A DNA stretch of 64,000 nucleotides from the NCBI GenBank assembly GCA_964632305.1, contig CAZWBR010000011.1, positions 1 through 64,000 of the forward strand, in the 5' to 3' direction. Both the position numbers and the translations under genes were made by a program. A model generated the notes under the pieces. The model made no database searches, had not been told where the DNA came from, and worked only from the letters and a program-made list of their open reading frames with translations. Source of the stretch: CAZWBR01 sp964632305. Lineage in GTDB: Bacteria; Bacteroidota; Bacteroidia; Bacteroidales; Prolixibacteraceae. Below are positions 34,545 through 43,153 of the stretch, in pieces (within the stretch, counting starts at the first letter, position 1; each line of letters opens with the position of its first letter).

Positions 34545-35705
34545 ATGCAAAAGACTATCAGAAGTTTAGTGGTACTATCCGCTTTTGGCTTCCTTACCTT
34601 GGGAAGCGCGATGGGTCAGTTGGCCGCAAATTCGCAGCCTGCTGTAACGAACATCAATAAAAATAGTTGCCCTTGTATTATGGACAACCTTAGCGTCGTC
34701 TTTAAAGTGAAGGCTCCCGATGCTAAAAAAGTACAAATCGACCTGGGGAAGATGTACGACATGACCAAAGATGATCAGGGCGTTTGGACTGTTACCACCG
34801 ATCCGCAGGTTCCCGGTTTCCACTACTATTCGTTGGTCATTGATGGGGTTAAAGTGGCAGATCCTGCCAGCGAATCGTTCTATGGTACAGGCAGAATGTC
34901 GAGTGCTATTGATATCCCTGAAAAAGGTGCCGATTTTTACCAAATAAAAGATGTGCCCCATGGTGCTATCAGTTCAAAATATTATTTCTCGAAAGTTACC
35001 AATAGCTGGCGCAGACTGTTTGTTTACACCCCTGCCGGTTACGATACCAAAATAAATGAAAGATATCCGGTTATGTATATTCAGCACGGAGGCGGCGAAG
35101 ATGAACGCGGTTGGGCCGAACAGGGCAAGACCGATATTATTCTCGATAATCTGATTGCTGAAGGAAAGGCTAAACCAATGATCATCGTAATCTCCAATGG
35201 AAACGTTAGCTCAGGAAGTGGATCCGGTGGTTACAGCAGTGCCGGAATGGCTGCCTTCAAAGAGGAGATCACTAAAAATATCGTGCCCTTCATCGACAAA
35301 AATTACCGGACCCTGACCGATGTGAAGAACCGTGCCCTTTGCGGACTTTCGATGGGCGGCGGTCAGTCCTTTTATGTAGGGTTGGAAAGCCTTGACTATT
35401 TTGGTTCAGTAGGCGTTTTCAGTTCAGGGATCTTTGGCGGGATTAACAATCCAACCGGCAAAGAATTTGATGCTGACAAGGAAGTGCCTGGACTACTGAG
35501 CAAGTCGCAATCATTCAATGAAAAACTGAAACTCTTCTATGTCTCTGTTGGTGAGCAGGATCCAAGGGTTGAGCATACTAAAAAAGCGGTGAAGAAATTT
35601 CAGGACAGTGGATTGAAAGTTCAGTTCGCCTCTTTCCCCGGCGATCATGAATGGCAGGTGTGGCGTAAATCATTACACGATTTTGCATCACGACTTTTTA
35701 AATAG
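34545..35705 (+). CDS. Esterase E13: CE1-type, Asp catalytic acid, altered E-set start
   Basis: 386 residues from the ATG at 34545, which opens the signal peptide (MQKTIRSLVVLSAFGFLTLGSAMGQ); the frame stays open upstream into E12 but that overlap is unlikely to be used. Pair of E12: Asp339 in SVGEQDPRVEH, GGIN/FDADKEVPG segment and GDHEWQVWRK. Ser269 is in CGLSMGGG. Where siblings have GAEYPRI before the E-set domain, E13 has NSCPCIM, with two cysteines that could form a disulphide or bind metal. A Ser/Gly-rich loop (SSGSGSGGYSSAG) fills the variable site. Confidence 0.9.
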   Translation: MQKTIRSLVVLSAFGFLTLGSAMGQLAANSQPAVTNINKNSCPCIMDNLSVVFKVKAPDAKKVQIDLGKMYDMTKDDQGVWTVTTDPQVPGFHYYSLVIDGVKVADPASESFYGTGRMSSAIDIPEKGADFYQIKDVPHGAISSKYYFSKVTNSWRRLFVYTPAGYDTKINERYPVMYIQHGGGEDERGWAEQGKTDIILDNLIAEGKAKPMIIVISNGNVSSGSGSGGYSSAGMAAFKEEITKNIVPFIDKNYRTLTDVKNRALCGLSMGGGQSFYVGLESLDYFGSVGVFSSGIFGGINNPTGKEFDADKEVPGLLSKSQSFNEKLKLFYVSVGEQDPRVEHTKKAVKKFQDSGLKVQFASFPGDHEWQVWRKSLHDFASRLFK

Positions 35706-35790
35706 GCCGGTATAACCCGAAAGTTTTATGTATTTAGCTGCCTGAAGAGAATTTGTTTATTTGTATCTTCGAAAATTAAAATAACTATTT

Positions 35791-37764
35791 ATGTCATATT
35801 TGCAGAAATTCCTGGTTATCCTATTGATTGTCATGGCGCCGGTAGTCGCTATGTGTCAAAAATCCCTTTCAGTTGATGTGGATGTCGATCATCCGAAAGC
35901 CAAAATCCAACCAACAATGTGGGGATTGTTTTTTGAAGACATCAATTTTGCGGCCGATGGCGGTATCTATGCCGAGATGGTTAAAAACCGTTCGTTCGAG
36001 TTCGCAACCCCACGAATGGGCTGGAGTATTGAGAGAACCAGCCAGGATTCGTCTCACTTTCAGGTGTTGAGCCGCATCAAGTCAAATCCTCAAAATCCTC
36101 ATTATGCCAGAGTAAAGCTGATTGACCAAAGCAAGACAATGGCTATCCGAAATACTGGGTTTAGAGGTATGGGGGTGAAAAAGGAGATCACCTACTATTT
36201 TTCGGTTTTCGCCTCTGTCCCTGAAGGGGATGTAAAAATGACTGTCTCCCTGTTGTCGGCCAAGGGCGAAGTTTTAGGAAAATCATCGGTTTCTCCGTCA
36301 GGAAAAGGATGGAAGAAATATGAAACCTCTTTGGTTTCATCAGCCACCGATCAAAGAGCCTCTCTAAGAATCAGCTTCGAAGGAAAGGGCCTGATCGATT
36401 TCGATATGGTCTCCCTTTTCCCCAGTGATACCTGGAAAAACCGTAAAGGGGGTTTAAGAGCCGATCTGGTTCAGTTGCTTTATGATATGAAACCCGGATT
36501 CCTGCGTTTCCCTGGCGGTTGTATCGTTGAGGGACGTGAACTGTCCTTGCGCTATCAATGGAAAAAAACAGTCGGAAATGTTGAGGATCGCACAATGATC
36601 GTAAATAAATGGAACGATGGTTTCAGTCATCGCCTTACCCCGGATTATTACCAGTCGTATGGTTTAGGTTTCTTCGAATATTTTCAGTTGTCCGAAGATC
36701 TGGGGGCCGAACCGCTTCCTGTTTTGAATTGCGGTATGGCTTGCCAGTTTAATACGGCTGAAATGGTCTCGCTCGAAGAGTTGGATCCTTACGTACAGGA
36801 TGCTCTCGATCTGATCGAATTTGCCAATGGCCCGGTTACAACCCAATGGGGAAAACTTCGCGCCGACATGGGACATCCCGCTCCTTTTAATATGAAATAC
36901 ATTGGTGTGGGTAATGAACAATGGGGACCTCAGTATTTTGAACGTTATGTCGTCTTCGAAAAGGCGATAAAATCGAAATATCCTGAAATGAAGATCGTCT
37001 CAAGCACTGGACCTTTCCCTGCCGATGGACTTTTCAAATACGCTCAGGAAGAACTGAAAAAGCATAAGGCTGAACTTGTTGACGAACATTACTATCGCGA
37101 ACCGGAGTGGTTTCTGAAGAATGCGACAAGATATGACAATTATGACCGGAACAGTTACAAGATTTTTGCCGGTGAATATGCTGCTCAAAGCGATTCTACC
37201 TGTAGCCCGAATAATAAGAACAACTGGGAGTGTGCTATGTCTGAAGCGGCATTTATGACCGGGTTGGAACGCAATGCCGATGTGGTTTATATGTGTTCCT
37301 ACGCCCCTCTGTTCGCCCATCTTGAAGGCTGGCAATGGACCCCCGACCTGATCTGGTTCGATAACCTGAAATCATTCGGAACGGCTAATTATTATGTCCA
37401 AAAACTGTTCGCCGTTAATAAAGGAACTGATTTGTTGACGATCGCCAAAGATGGAAAACCATTGATCGGAGAGGAAGGACTCTACGGTTCAGCTGTGTGG
37501 GATGCCCAATCCAACGAGGTTATTCTGAAGCTGGTCAACTCGAAAGATCAGCCGTTAACCCAGAAATTCAACCTGAAAACCAGGAAAAATGTGGTATCCG
37601 GAAAACAGACCATCCTGAAAGGTGACAACCTCGAATCCTTAAACTCTATCGATGAGCCTACAAAAGTTAGCCCGGTTGAACAAGCCCTTTCAGTTAAAGG
37701 CAATCAACTTAATCTGACCGTGCCGGCTCATTCGCTTGCAGTGATCAGGGTAAAACTGAAATAG
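35791..37764 (+). CDS. GH51 alpha-L-arabinofuranosidase, extracellular type
   Basis: 657 residues with a signal peptide (MSYLQKFLVILLIVMAPVVAMC). Removes arabinofuranose from arabinoxylan or arabinan by a retaining mechanism. Acid/base Glu376 (GVGNEQWG) and nucleophile Glu462 (FAGEYAAQ) are both present. A CBM4-like beta-sandwich is inserted at about residues 75-215 (ITYYFSVFASVPEGDVKMT to FDMVSLFPSDTW) before the barrel, and a beta-domain closes the C-terminus (LNLTVPAHSLAVIRVKL). It lies 85 bases after E13 with a terminator beyond it, so it probably ends the esterase transcript. TATCTTCG at 35764 could be an internal -7 element. Confidence 0.93.
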   Translation: MSYLQKFLVILLIVMAPVVAMCQKSLSVDVDVDHPKAKIQPTMWGLFFEDINFAADGGIYAEMVKNRSFEFATPRMGWSIERTSQDSSHFQVLSRIKSNPQNPHYARVKLIDQSKTMAIRNTGFRGMGVKKEITYYFSVFASVPEGDVKMTVSLLSAKGEVLGKSSVSPSGKGWKKYETSLVSSATDQRASLRISFEGKGLIDFDMVSLFPSDTWKNRKGGLRADLVQLLYDMKPGFLRFPGGCIVEGRELSLRYQWKKTVGNVEDRTMIVNKWNDGFSHRLTPDYYQSYGLGFFEYFQLSEDLGAEPLPVLNCGMACQFNTAEMVSLEELDPYVQDALDLIEFANGPVTTQWGKLRADMGHPAPFNMKYIGVGNEQWGPQYFERYVVFEKAIKSKYPEMKIVSSTGPFPADGLFKYAQEELKKHKAELVDEHYYREPEWFLKNATRYDNYDRNSYKIFAGEYAAQSDSTCSPNNKNNWECAMSEAAFMTGLERNADVVYMCSYAPLFAHLEGWQWTPDLIWFDNLKSFGTANYYVQKLFAVNKGTDLLTIAKDGKPLIGEEGLYGSAVWDAQSNEVILKLVNSKDQPLTQKFNLKTRKNVVSGKQTILKGDNLESLNSIDEPTKVSPVEQALSVKGNQLNLTVPAHSLAVIRVKLK

Positions 37765-37795
37765 AATTAGTACTGAAGAATTAATATGGCTAAAG

Positions 37796-37821
37796 GGCCT
37801 TGCTCATTATGTAGCAAGGCC
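37796..37821 (+). terminator. Rho-independent terminator after GH51
   Basis: GGCCTTGCT (37796-37804) pairs with AGCAAGGCC (37813-37821), preceded by As and followed by TTTTTTATT. It is 31 bases after the GH51 stop and probably ends the esterase-GH51 unit. Confidence 0.88.
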
Positions 37822-38175
37822 TTTTTTATTCTTCTTAAAACAAGCAGTTCCCTGTTTATTAATGGATTTCTTTGGAATTGGGGCAACAAACAATTAGCTC
37901 TTTCCTTGATTGTTTTAAATAACTTGAGTTATAGGTATGTAAATATGGCAATAAGGCTGTTTTGGACCTAACCTTCGCAGAAATTTTATACACAATTCGG
38001 AGTCATATTCTACGTTATGGCGTAAGGAGAAATCCCTGGTATAAGCAATAAACCGATCAAAGGGCCGAAGGTCCGGCAGGTGAAAGCACAGGCTGCCAGG
38101 CCTGTGGAAACGATCAACGATAGTACCTCAAAGGCCGGCATGTGAAAAATTACATAAAATTCAATAATTCAGTCA

Positions 38176-38331
38176 TGACACACCCCTTAATCCCCTCTCG
38201 AGAGGGGAAATAATGCAGCTAATCAACGTGCTGCAAATTTGCCAGATAATGATAGGTGTACCTCTCCGGTCGATATTCACCACATCTGTTTTGCTACCAT
38301 CCCCTCTAGAGAGGGGGCAGGGGGTGTGTCA
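38176..38331. repeat. Large inverted repeat with palindromic arms
   Basis: The left arm starts TGACACACCCCTTAATCCCC and contains the perfect palindrome CCCCTCTCGAGAGGGG (38192-38207). The right arm contains CCCCTCTAGAGAGGGG (38301-38316) and ends GGGGGTGTGTCA. Arms are about 120 bases apart. The layout resembles REP-like elements and could fold into a cruciform or bidirectional terminator between convergent genes. Confidence 0.65.
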
Positions 38332-38540
38332 GGTTGAGTGACAAACAATTGACTCCATAACACCTCGACTACCATTAGTTGCACGAATAATATTCATCAG
38401 TAATGTCTGGCAAGTTTTAGTGAGATTCTTCGATACAATACCAATCTCAACCTTATTGCATAAACTTATTCAATAAGCTGACATTCTATTCAATATGAGC
38501 ACTTGTTGAAGAAGCCTGATTGTATGTAATAATCTAAGTT

Positions 38541-38590
38541 GCAATTCTGTCATTGGTATTGGAGCGAAGCGGAAAGAGGAATCTCAATTA
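38541..38590. repeat. AATTCTGTCATTG repeat, copy A
   Basis: GCAATTCTGTCATTGGTATT, then GGAGCGAAGCGGAAAGAGG and AATCTCAA. Related copies are at 38676-38712 and 44941-44974, with a fragment near 17271. Confidence 0.5.
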
Positions 38591-38675
38591 CCTTATTATT
38601 AATTTCATAGATAATTTTTCTTATAGTATTTAAATACCATCCCTAAAAACAGACCAAAAGTTTTAAGGTCAGTGT

Positions 38676-38712
38676 GCAATTCTGTCATTGCTAACGAAGT
38701 GAGAAATCTCAA
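38676..38712. repeat. AATTCTGTCATTG repeat, copy B
   Basis: GCAATTCTGTCATTGCTAAC followed by GAAGTGAGAAATCTCAA; same order of blocks as the copy at 38541 in the same orientation. Confidence 0.5.
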
Positions 38713-38888
38713 CCCGGAATCATTAGTCGGGATTTTATCAGATAGTAGTGACTATAAAATTAAAGGTTAACTGAATCGGCTTCAATTAACCTTTAATTTG
38801 TCTTGGTTCTCTATAGCATTCAACGCTTCATGTCAATAATAAGCATTAGCTTTTTCGTTTTTATTATAGAGTTGTTTCCCGATTGAGA

Positions 38889-40394
38889 TTATTTCAATGG
38901 GATCTCAATCTGGGTGAATGAGTGTGCCGGGAAACTGTAGCTAAGGGTGTTGCCCTTAAAGCTGATATCCTTGGTTTTTATGCCTACTGCTTCTTCGGTC
39001 TTGGTGTTCTTTGAGGTTGGCGTTGCGCCGTTTATCTCGTTAACTTTCGCACTCCCGGTGTAGCTGCCTGATTGTAGCTGCAGATCCGTTTTAATTACCT
39101 CAGTCTCGCTCCGGTTTAATACATTGACGACTATTGCCTTGCCCGACTCTTTTAGGATGGCTGTAACATCGAGATAGGGGATGTCCTTAAATACTTTGTT
39201 TTCATATTTCTTGCAACTGGTGAAAACATCGAGTGCTGTTCCCCTGCAATTGTTGGAATAAAGATAGAATGGCTGGAAGATACAGTTTTTAAAATCCCCT
39301 TCCGGCGAATTTCCGACTAGGCTGGTCAGCATGGTCAGGTTAGCCATCTTCACGATATCGGCATGTCTGATAAAAGAGTTCAGGTGCTGAACCAGGACTA
39401 AGGCTCCGGTGAGGTTATCCCCTGAAGCTGAATACTCATCAAACGAGATATAGACCGGCCTTTTGGATCCTGATTTTACCATAGCCGCCTGGATTTGTCC
39501 TTTTATAATTTCAATTCTTTTATCCAGATCAAGCCCTAATGACATCATATCCGCAAAGGTATGAGTATTCCGATCGCCCGGTATAGCTTCAGTGGCATAC
39601 CTGTGAACAGAGAGATAATCAACCTTGCCGGCCATTTGTTTTAATACATAATCATTCCAGTCAATCCAGCCATTGGCGGCATCATAGTAGGACGCACCTG
39701 AAGCGATAAATTTGGCATCCCTATCCACCAATTGCATTAGTTTCACTGCCTCCAGAGCAAACTTACAATAATCTTCGGCATTTTTCTGTCCCATTTGCCA
39801 TGGCCCGTCGATCTCATTTCCAAGAGCCCAGTATTTAACTTTAAATGGTTCTTCATTGCCGTACTTTCTTCTGAGGTCAGCATAGTAAGTGCCTTTGGGA
39901 TAATTGCAGTATTCAATCCAGTTTCTTGCATCATCAAGTGTCCCTGTGCCCCCGTTAATACAGACAAAATTTTCAGCCCCGATCAGCTTACACAGCTTCA
40001 CGTATTCATCCGTTCCCATCTGGTTGGTTTCGATGAAATGCCAGGCCAGGTCAAGCTTTGTCGGGCGTTGGTCTTTCGGGCCAATCCCGTCTTGCCAGTT
40101 ATATCCGGAAACATAATTGCCCCCGGGCCATCTGACAACGGGGACATTCAGTTGTTTGATGAGTTCGATAAAATCTTTTCTGAATCCATTCGCATCGGCA
40201 AGCGGGGATGTGGGTTCATACAAGCCGCGATAGGCCACCATAGCTTCAAGAAAACCGCCATAAATGTTGGGATCAATGGCATCAATTTTCCGGTCAACAT
40301 CGATTTTGATGACGGCAGGTTCCTGCGAGTACAGATAGCCTGAAAACATGCACGACAAAACCATGCAACACATTAAGCCTCTTAGATTTTTCAT
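38889..40394 (-). CDS. GH51 alpha-L-arabinofuranosidase, compact type
   Basis: 501 residues on the minus strand, convergent with the larger GH51. It resembles the compact GH51 enzymes that are often cytoplasmic, yet it carries an apparent signal peptide (MKNLRGLMCCMVLSCMFSGYLYSQ), so it should be exported. Acid/base Glu194 in WALGNEIDGPW and nucleophile Glu320 in SFDEYSA are intact, with VVRWPGGNYVSGYNWQDGIGP typical of the family. The C-terminal beta-domain ends SFPAHSFTQIEIPLK. It lacks the CBM4-like insertion of the other GH51, suggesting action on oligosaccharides instead of polymer. Confidence 0.92.
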   Translation of the reverse strand: MKNLRGLMCCMVLSCMFSGYLYSQEPAVIKIDVDRKIDAIDPNIYGGFLEAMVAYRGLYEPTSPLADANGFRKDFIELIKQLNVPVVRWPGGNYVSGYNWQDGIGPKDQRPTKLDLAWHFIETNQMGTDEYVKLCKLIGAENFVCINGGTGTLDDARNWIEYCNYPKGTYYADLRRKYGNEEPFKVKYWALGNEIDGPWQMGQKNAEDYCKFALEAVKLMQLVDRDAKFIASGASYYDAANGWIDWNDYVLKQMAGKVDYLSVHRYATEAIPGDRNTHTFADMMSLGLDLDKRIEIIKGQIQAAMVKSGSKRPVYISFDEYSASGDNLTGALVLVQHLNSFIRHADIVKMANLTMLTSLVGNSPEGDFKNCIFQPFYLYSNNCRGTALDVFTSCKKYENKVFKDIPYLDVTAILKESGKAIVVNVLNRSETEVIKTDLQLQSGSYTGSAKVNEINGATPTSKNTKTEEAVGIKTKDISFKGNTLSYSFPAHSFTQIEIPLK

Positions 40395-41019
40395 AAGTTA
40401 AAATTAATTTGTATTAATAAAAAATTGTACTGTTCGCCATTTACAACACTGGTCTGAATCAAGTACTGTTTTTTAGTCCAATTAATTTTAGTGCTCACTA
40501 AGGAAGAGCTTTTTGCACCTCCAGGCTCAGTTAAATCATCGCGTTTAGTCTTCAGAATAGGGAATGAGCCCTAACGATAAAACATAGTCGTTTCTTATGT
40601 GGCTACTTTCTTCCTTAAAGAACAAAAACATAGCCTAAGTTAATCGCAATTTCTGATAATTAAAAAGTAATCAGCTTATTTTTTTGAAATAAATAACCCC
40701 GGTAAAATCAGGACGCTTTCGCGAATGACCTGTTCCAGAATTACTGATGCCGGTCTGTCTGACTATTCAGTTATTCTCTTAATTGCAGATAGAGATTGAC
40801 ATAGTTTTCATTTTTTTATTATTTTTAGCCATACCGCATAAATTGGGACTTCATTAATAGGTATGACCCTATTGGGTTGATATTGTTGAGGTTCCGGTTG
40901 TTGTGACGGATATTCGATCGATCCGGGTTATCCGGCGCTGATGAAATGATGTAAATCTGCGAATAGTGCTAATCCGACCCGATGGGTTGTTTAATCTTAA
41001 GATAGTAAGAATGTGTGAT
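40395..41019. other. Divergent promoter interval, 625 bases
   Basis: Non-coding region between the minus-strand GH51 and the plus-strand SGNH esterase, so it should hold two outward promoters. On the plus strand TTGACA (40797) and TATTTTTA (40820) are the best candidate. No CAAAnnTA (minus-strand -7) was found close to the GH51 start. Confidence 0.5.
40797..40827 (+). promoter_or_regulatory. Possible promoter before the SGNH esterase
   Basis: TTGACA (40797-40802) is 17 bases before TATTTTTA (40820-40827), in a strongly AT-rich stretch 193 bases before the ATG. It is a mixed fit to Bacteroidota promoters and low certainty. Confidence 0.3.
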
Positions 41020-42957
41020 ATGAAAACAAATGCTAAACTAAGAAGCCTGCTCTCCCTTTTGCTTTTGATCCCTGTGATCTCTTTTAGTCAGGTGAAATTG
41101 CCAAAACTGGTTAGCGATGGCATGGTCCTGCAGAGGGAGGCCAATGTACGGATATGGGGCTGGGCAGCCAACGGCGAAAAGGTTTCGGTCCGTTTTATCG
41201 ATGCCACCTACAACGCCACGGCGAATGAAAAAGGTGAATGGGAGGTGATGCTCCCCAGACTGAAAGCTGGTGGTCCATACAAAATGGAGATCAATGCAAG
41301 CAATTCCGTCACAATAAACGATATCCTGATCGGCGATGTCTGGATCTGTTCGGGCCAGTCCAATATGGGGAGTTTGAGAGGCTTCGCCGCTACCTACCCC
41401 GAAGAGATAGCCAGCTCCGAAAATACCAACATCCGGCATTTCATGGTGGGGCAGGGATTTAAGCTGGGGAGCAGGGAAACTGATTTCCGTTCAGGGAAAT
41501 GGATCAGCGCGAATCCCAAGGATGTACTGAGTTTCGCGGCGGTCGGCTATTTCTATGCCAGGAAACTCTACGAAACCTACAAAGTGCCTATCGGCTTGAT
41601 CAATGCCTCGGTTGGGGGTTCATCGGCCGAAGCCTGGATCAGCGAAGAGGGGATAAAAGAATTTCCCCGCTATTATGAGGATGTGCAGCGATTCCTGATG
41701 CCCGGCTATATGGATAAAATCAATAAGCAGGACAACGAAAGGGTTGCCAACTGGAATAAGCTGTTGAAAGATAGCGATCTGGGAAATAAAGGCCCCCTTA
41801 AGTGGTCTGATCCGTCATTCAACACTTCCGATTGGGAAACCATGCACGTCCCGGGTTACTGGATCAATACAAAAACGGGTAATGTTAACGGCTGTGTATG
41901 GTTCAGAAAAGAAATCAACCTTCCCGCGAAGATGACAGGAAAAGAGGCCCTGTTGAAAGTCGGAAGGATTGCCGATGCCGATTCCGTTTTTATTAACGGG
42001 AAGTTCATCGGTTCGGTTAATTCCCTCTATGCCCTTAGAAATTATAAGGTGCCGGATAGTATTCTCAAAGAGGGTCCCAACACGATTGTGGTCAAGATCA
42101 CCAGTTTTATTCATCATGGCGGCTTCGTGCCCGGAAGACCTTACCAACTCATTGCCGGGGGCGATACGATCAACCTCGAAGGGAATTGGAAATACAGGGT
42201 CGGCGCTGTAGCCGAACCGTTGGATGATAAACTGTTTACCGGGAAAATCCCTACCGGCCTGTTCAACGGGATGCTGGCCCCCGTAACGAATTACGCGATC
42301 AAAGGGGCGGTCTGGTACCAGGGCGAATCGAACACTATTCGGGCTTTTGAACATTTCGAGATATTTAAAGCCCTGATCCGCGACTGGCGATCGAACTGGC
42401 GTCAGGGCGACTTCCCGTTCCTATACGTGCAGCTCCCAAACTTCGTGGAGGAAAACTTCGAGACCACAAAATACGATTGGGCCTATTTGCGTGAGACCCA
42501 GTTGAAAGCATTGAATATCCCCAATACAGGAATGGCCGTGACTATCGATATTGGCGAGTTCAACGATATTCATCCCGTGAAGAAAAAACCGGTGGGCGAA
42601 CGGCTGGCCCTTGCTGCACAGAAAGTCGCGTATGGCGATGCTAAAGTGGTTTATTCAGGCCCGATATTTAAATCGGCCGAATTTAAAGGCAATCAGGCTA
42701 CATTGTCATTTTCCAACATTGGCGGAGGATTGATCGCCAGGGGAGGTGAACTGAAATACTTCGAGATCTGTGATGTCAGTAACCGGTTCGTTCCGGCAAA
42801 AGCGAAGATTGTCGGCGATAAAATAGTTGTTTCAAGCGAGAACGTCAGCAAGCCTGTTGCCGTGCGTTATGCCTGGGCCAATAATCCGGAGGGGGCTAAT
42901 TTGTACAATAAGGAAGGGTTACCGGCTTCTCCGTTCAGAACAAGCGATCTTTACTAA
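41020..42957 (+). CDS. SGNH/SASA-type carbohydrate acetylesterase
   Basis: 645 residues from the ATG at 41020 (signal MKTNAKLRSLLSLLLLIPVISFSQ); the ATG at 41011 in frame is an alternative. It has the split layout of sialate O-acetylesterase-like proteins. An N-terminal beta region is followed by SGNH block I with nucleophile Ser114 in CSGQSNM. A jelly-roll galactose-binding-like module is inserted at about residues 250-400 (DWETMHVPGYWINTK, GRIADADSVFINGKFIG). The domain then resumes with GAVWYQGESN and Asp516/His518 in NDIHP. Such enzymes remove O-acetyl groups from sugars; in this locus acetylated xylan is a likely target, although sialate esterase homology is what the fold shows. Confidence 0.87.
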   Translation: MKTNAKLRSLLSLLLLIPVISFSQVKLPKLVSDGMVLQREANVRIWGWAANGEKVSVRFIDATYNATANEKGEWEVMLPRLKAGGPYKMEINASNSVTINDILIGDVWICSGQSNMGSLRGFAATYPEEIASSENTNIRHFMVGQGFKLGSRETDFRSGKWISANPKDVLSFAAVGYFYARKLYETYKVPIGLINASVGGSSAEAWISEEGIKEFPRYYEDVQRFLMPGYMDKINKQDNERVANWNKLLKDSDLGNKGPLKWSDPSFNTSDWETMHVPGYWINTKTGNVNGCVWFRKEINLPAKMTGKEALLKVGRIADADSVFINGKFIGSVNSLYALRNYKVPDSILKEGPNTIVVKITSFIHHGGFVPGRPYQLIAGGDTINLEGNWKYRVGAVAEPLDDKLFTGKIPTGLFNGMLAPVTNYAIKGAVWYQGESNTIRAFEHFEIFKALIRDWRSNWRQGDFPFLYVQLPNFVEENFETTKYDWAYLRETQLKALNIPNTGMAVTIDIGEFNDIHPVKKKPVGERLALAAQKVAYGDAKVVYSGPIFKSAEFKGNQATLSFSNIGGGLIARGGELKYFEICDVSNRFVPAKAKIVGDKIVVSSENVSKPVAVRYAWANNPEGANLYNKEGLPASPFRTSDLY

Positions 42958-43153
42958 TATTTTTTGCCGAATCAAAACAGATGCGTACTTTGGGGGGGAA
43001 ATCATATGGCGCTAGTTTTTAGGGCCGCCTCATATCCGAATCCTATCATTCCGACTTTAACTATTAGTGCCTGTGTTTTGTTGAAATATTAGAGAACAGA
43101 TACATGAAGATTGAATGACTCAATAATTATTGATAATTAAACTTAGATGAATT

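Larger units (their letters stand above)
37822..38888. other. 1.07-kb non-coding interval with inverted repeats
   Basis: No open frame of coding quality on either strand. It separates convergent GH51 genes and holds the paired palindromes at 38176-38331 and two copies of the AATTCTGTCATTG repeat (38541-38590, 38676-38712). Confidence 0.6.
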
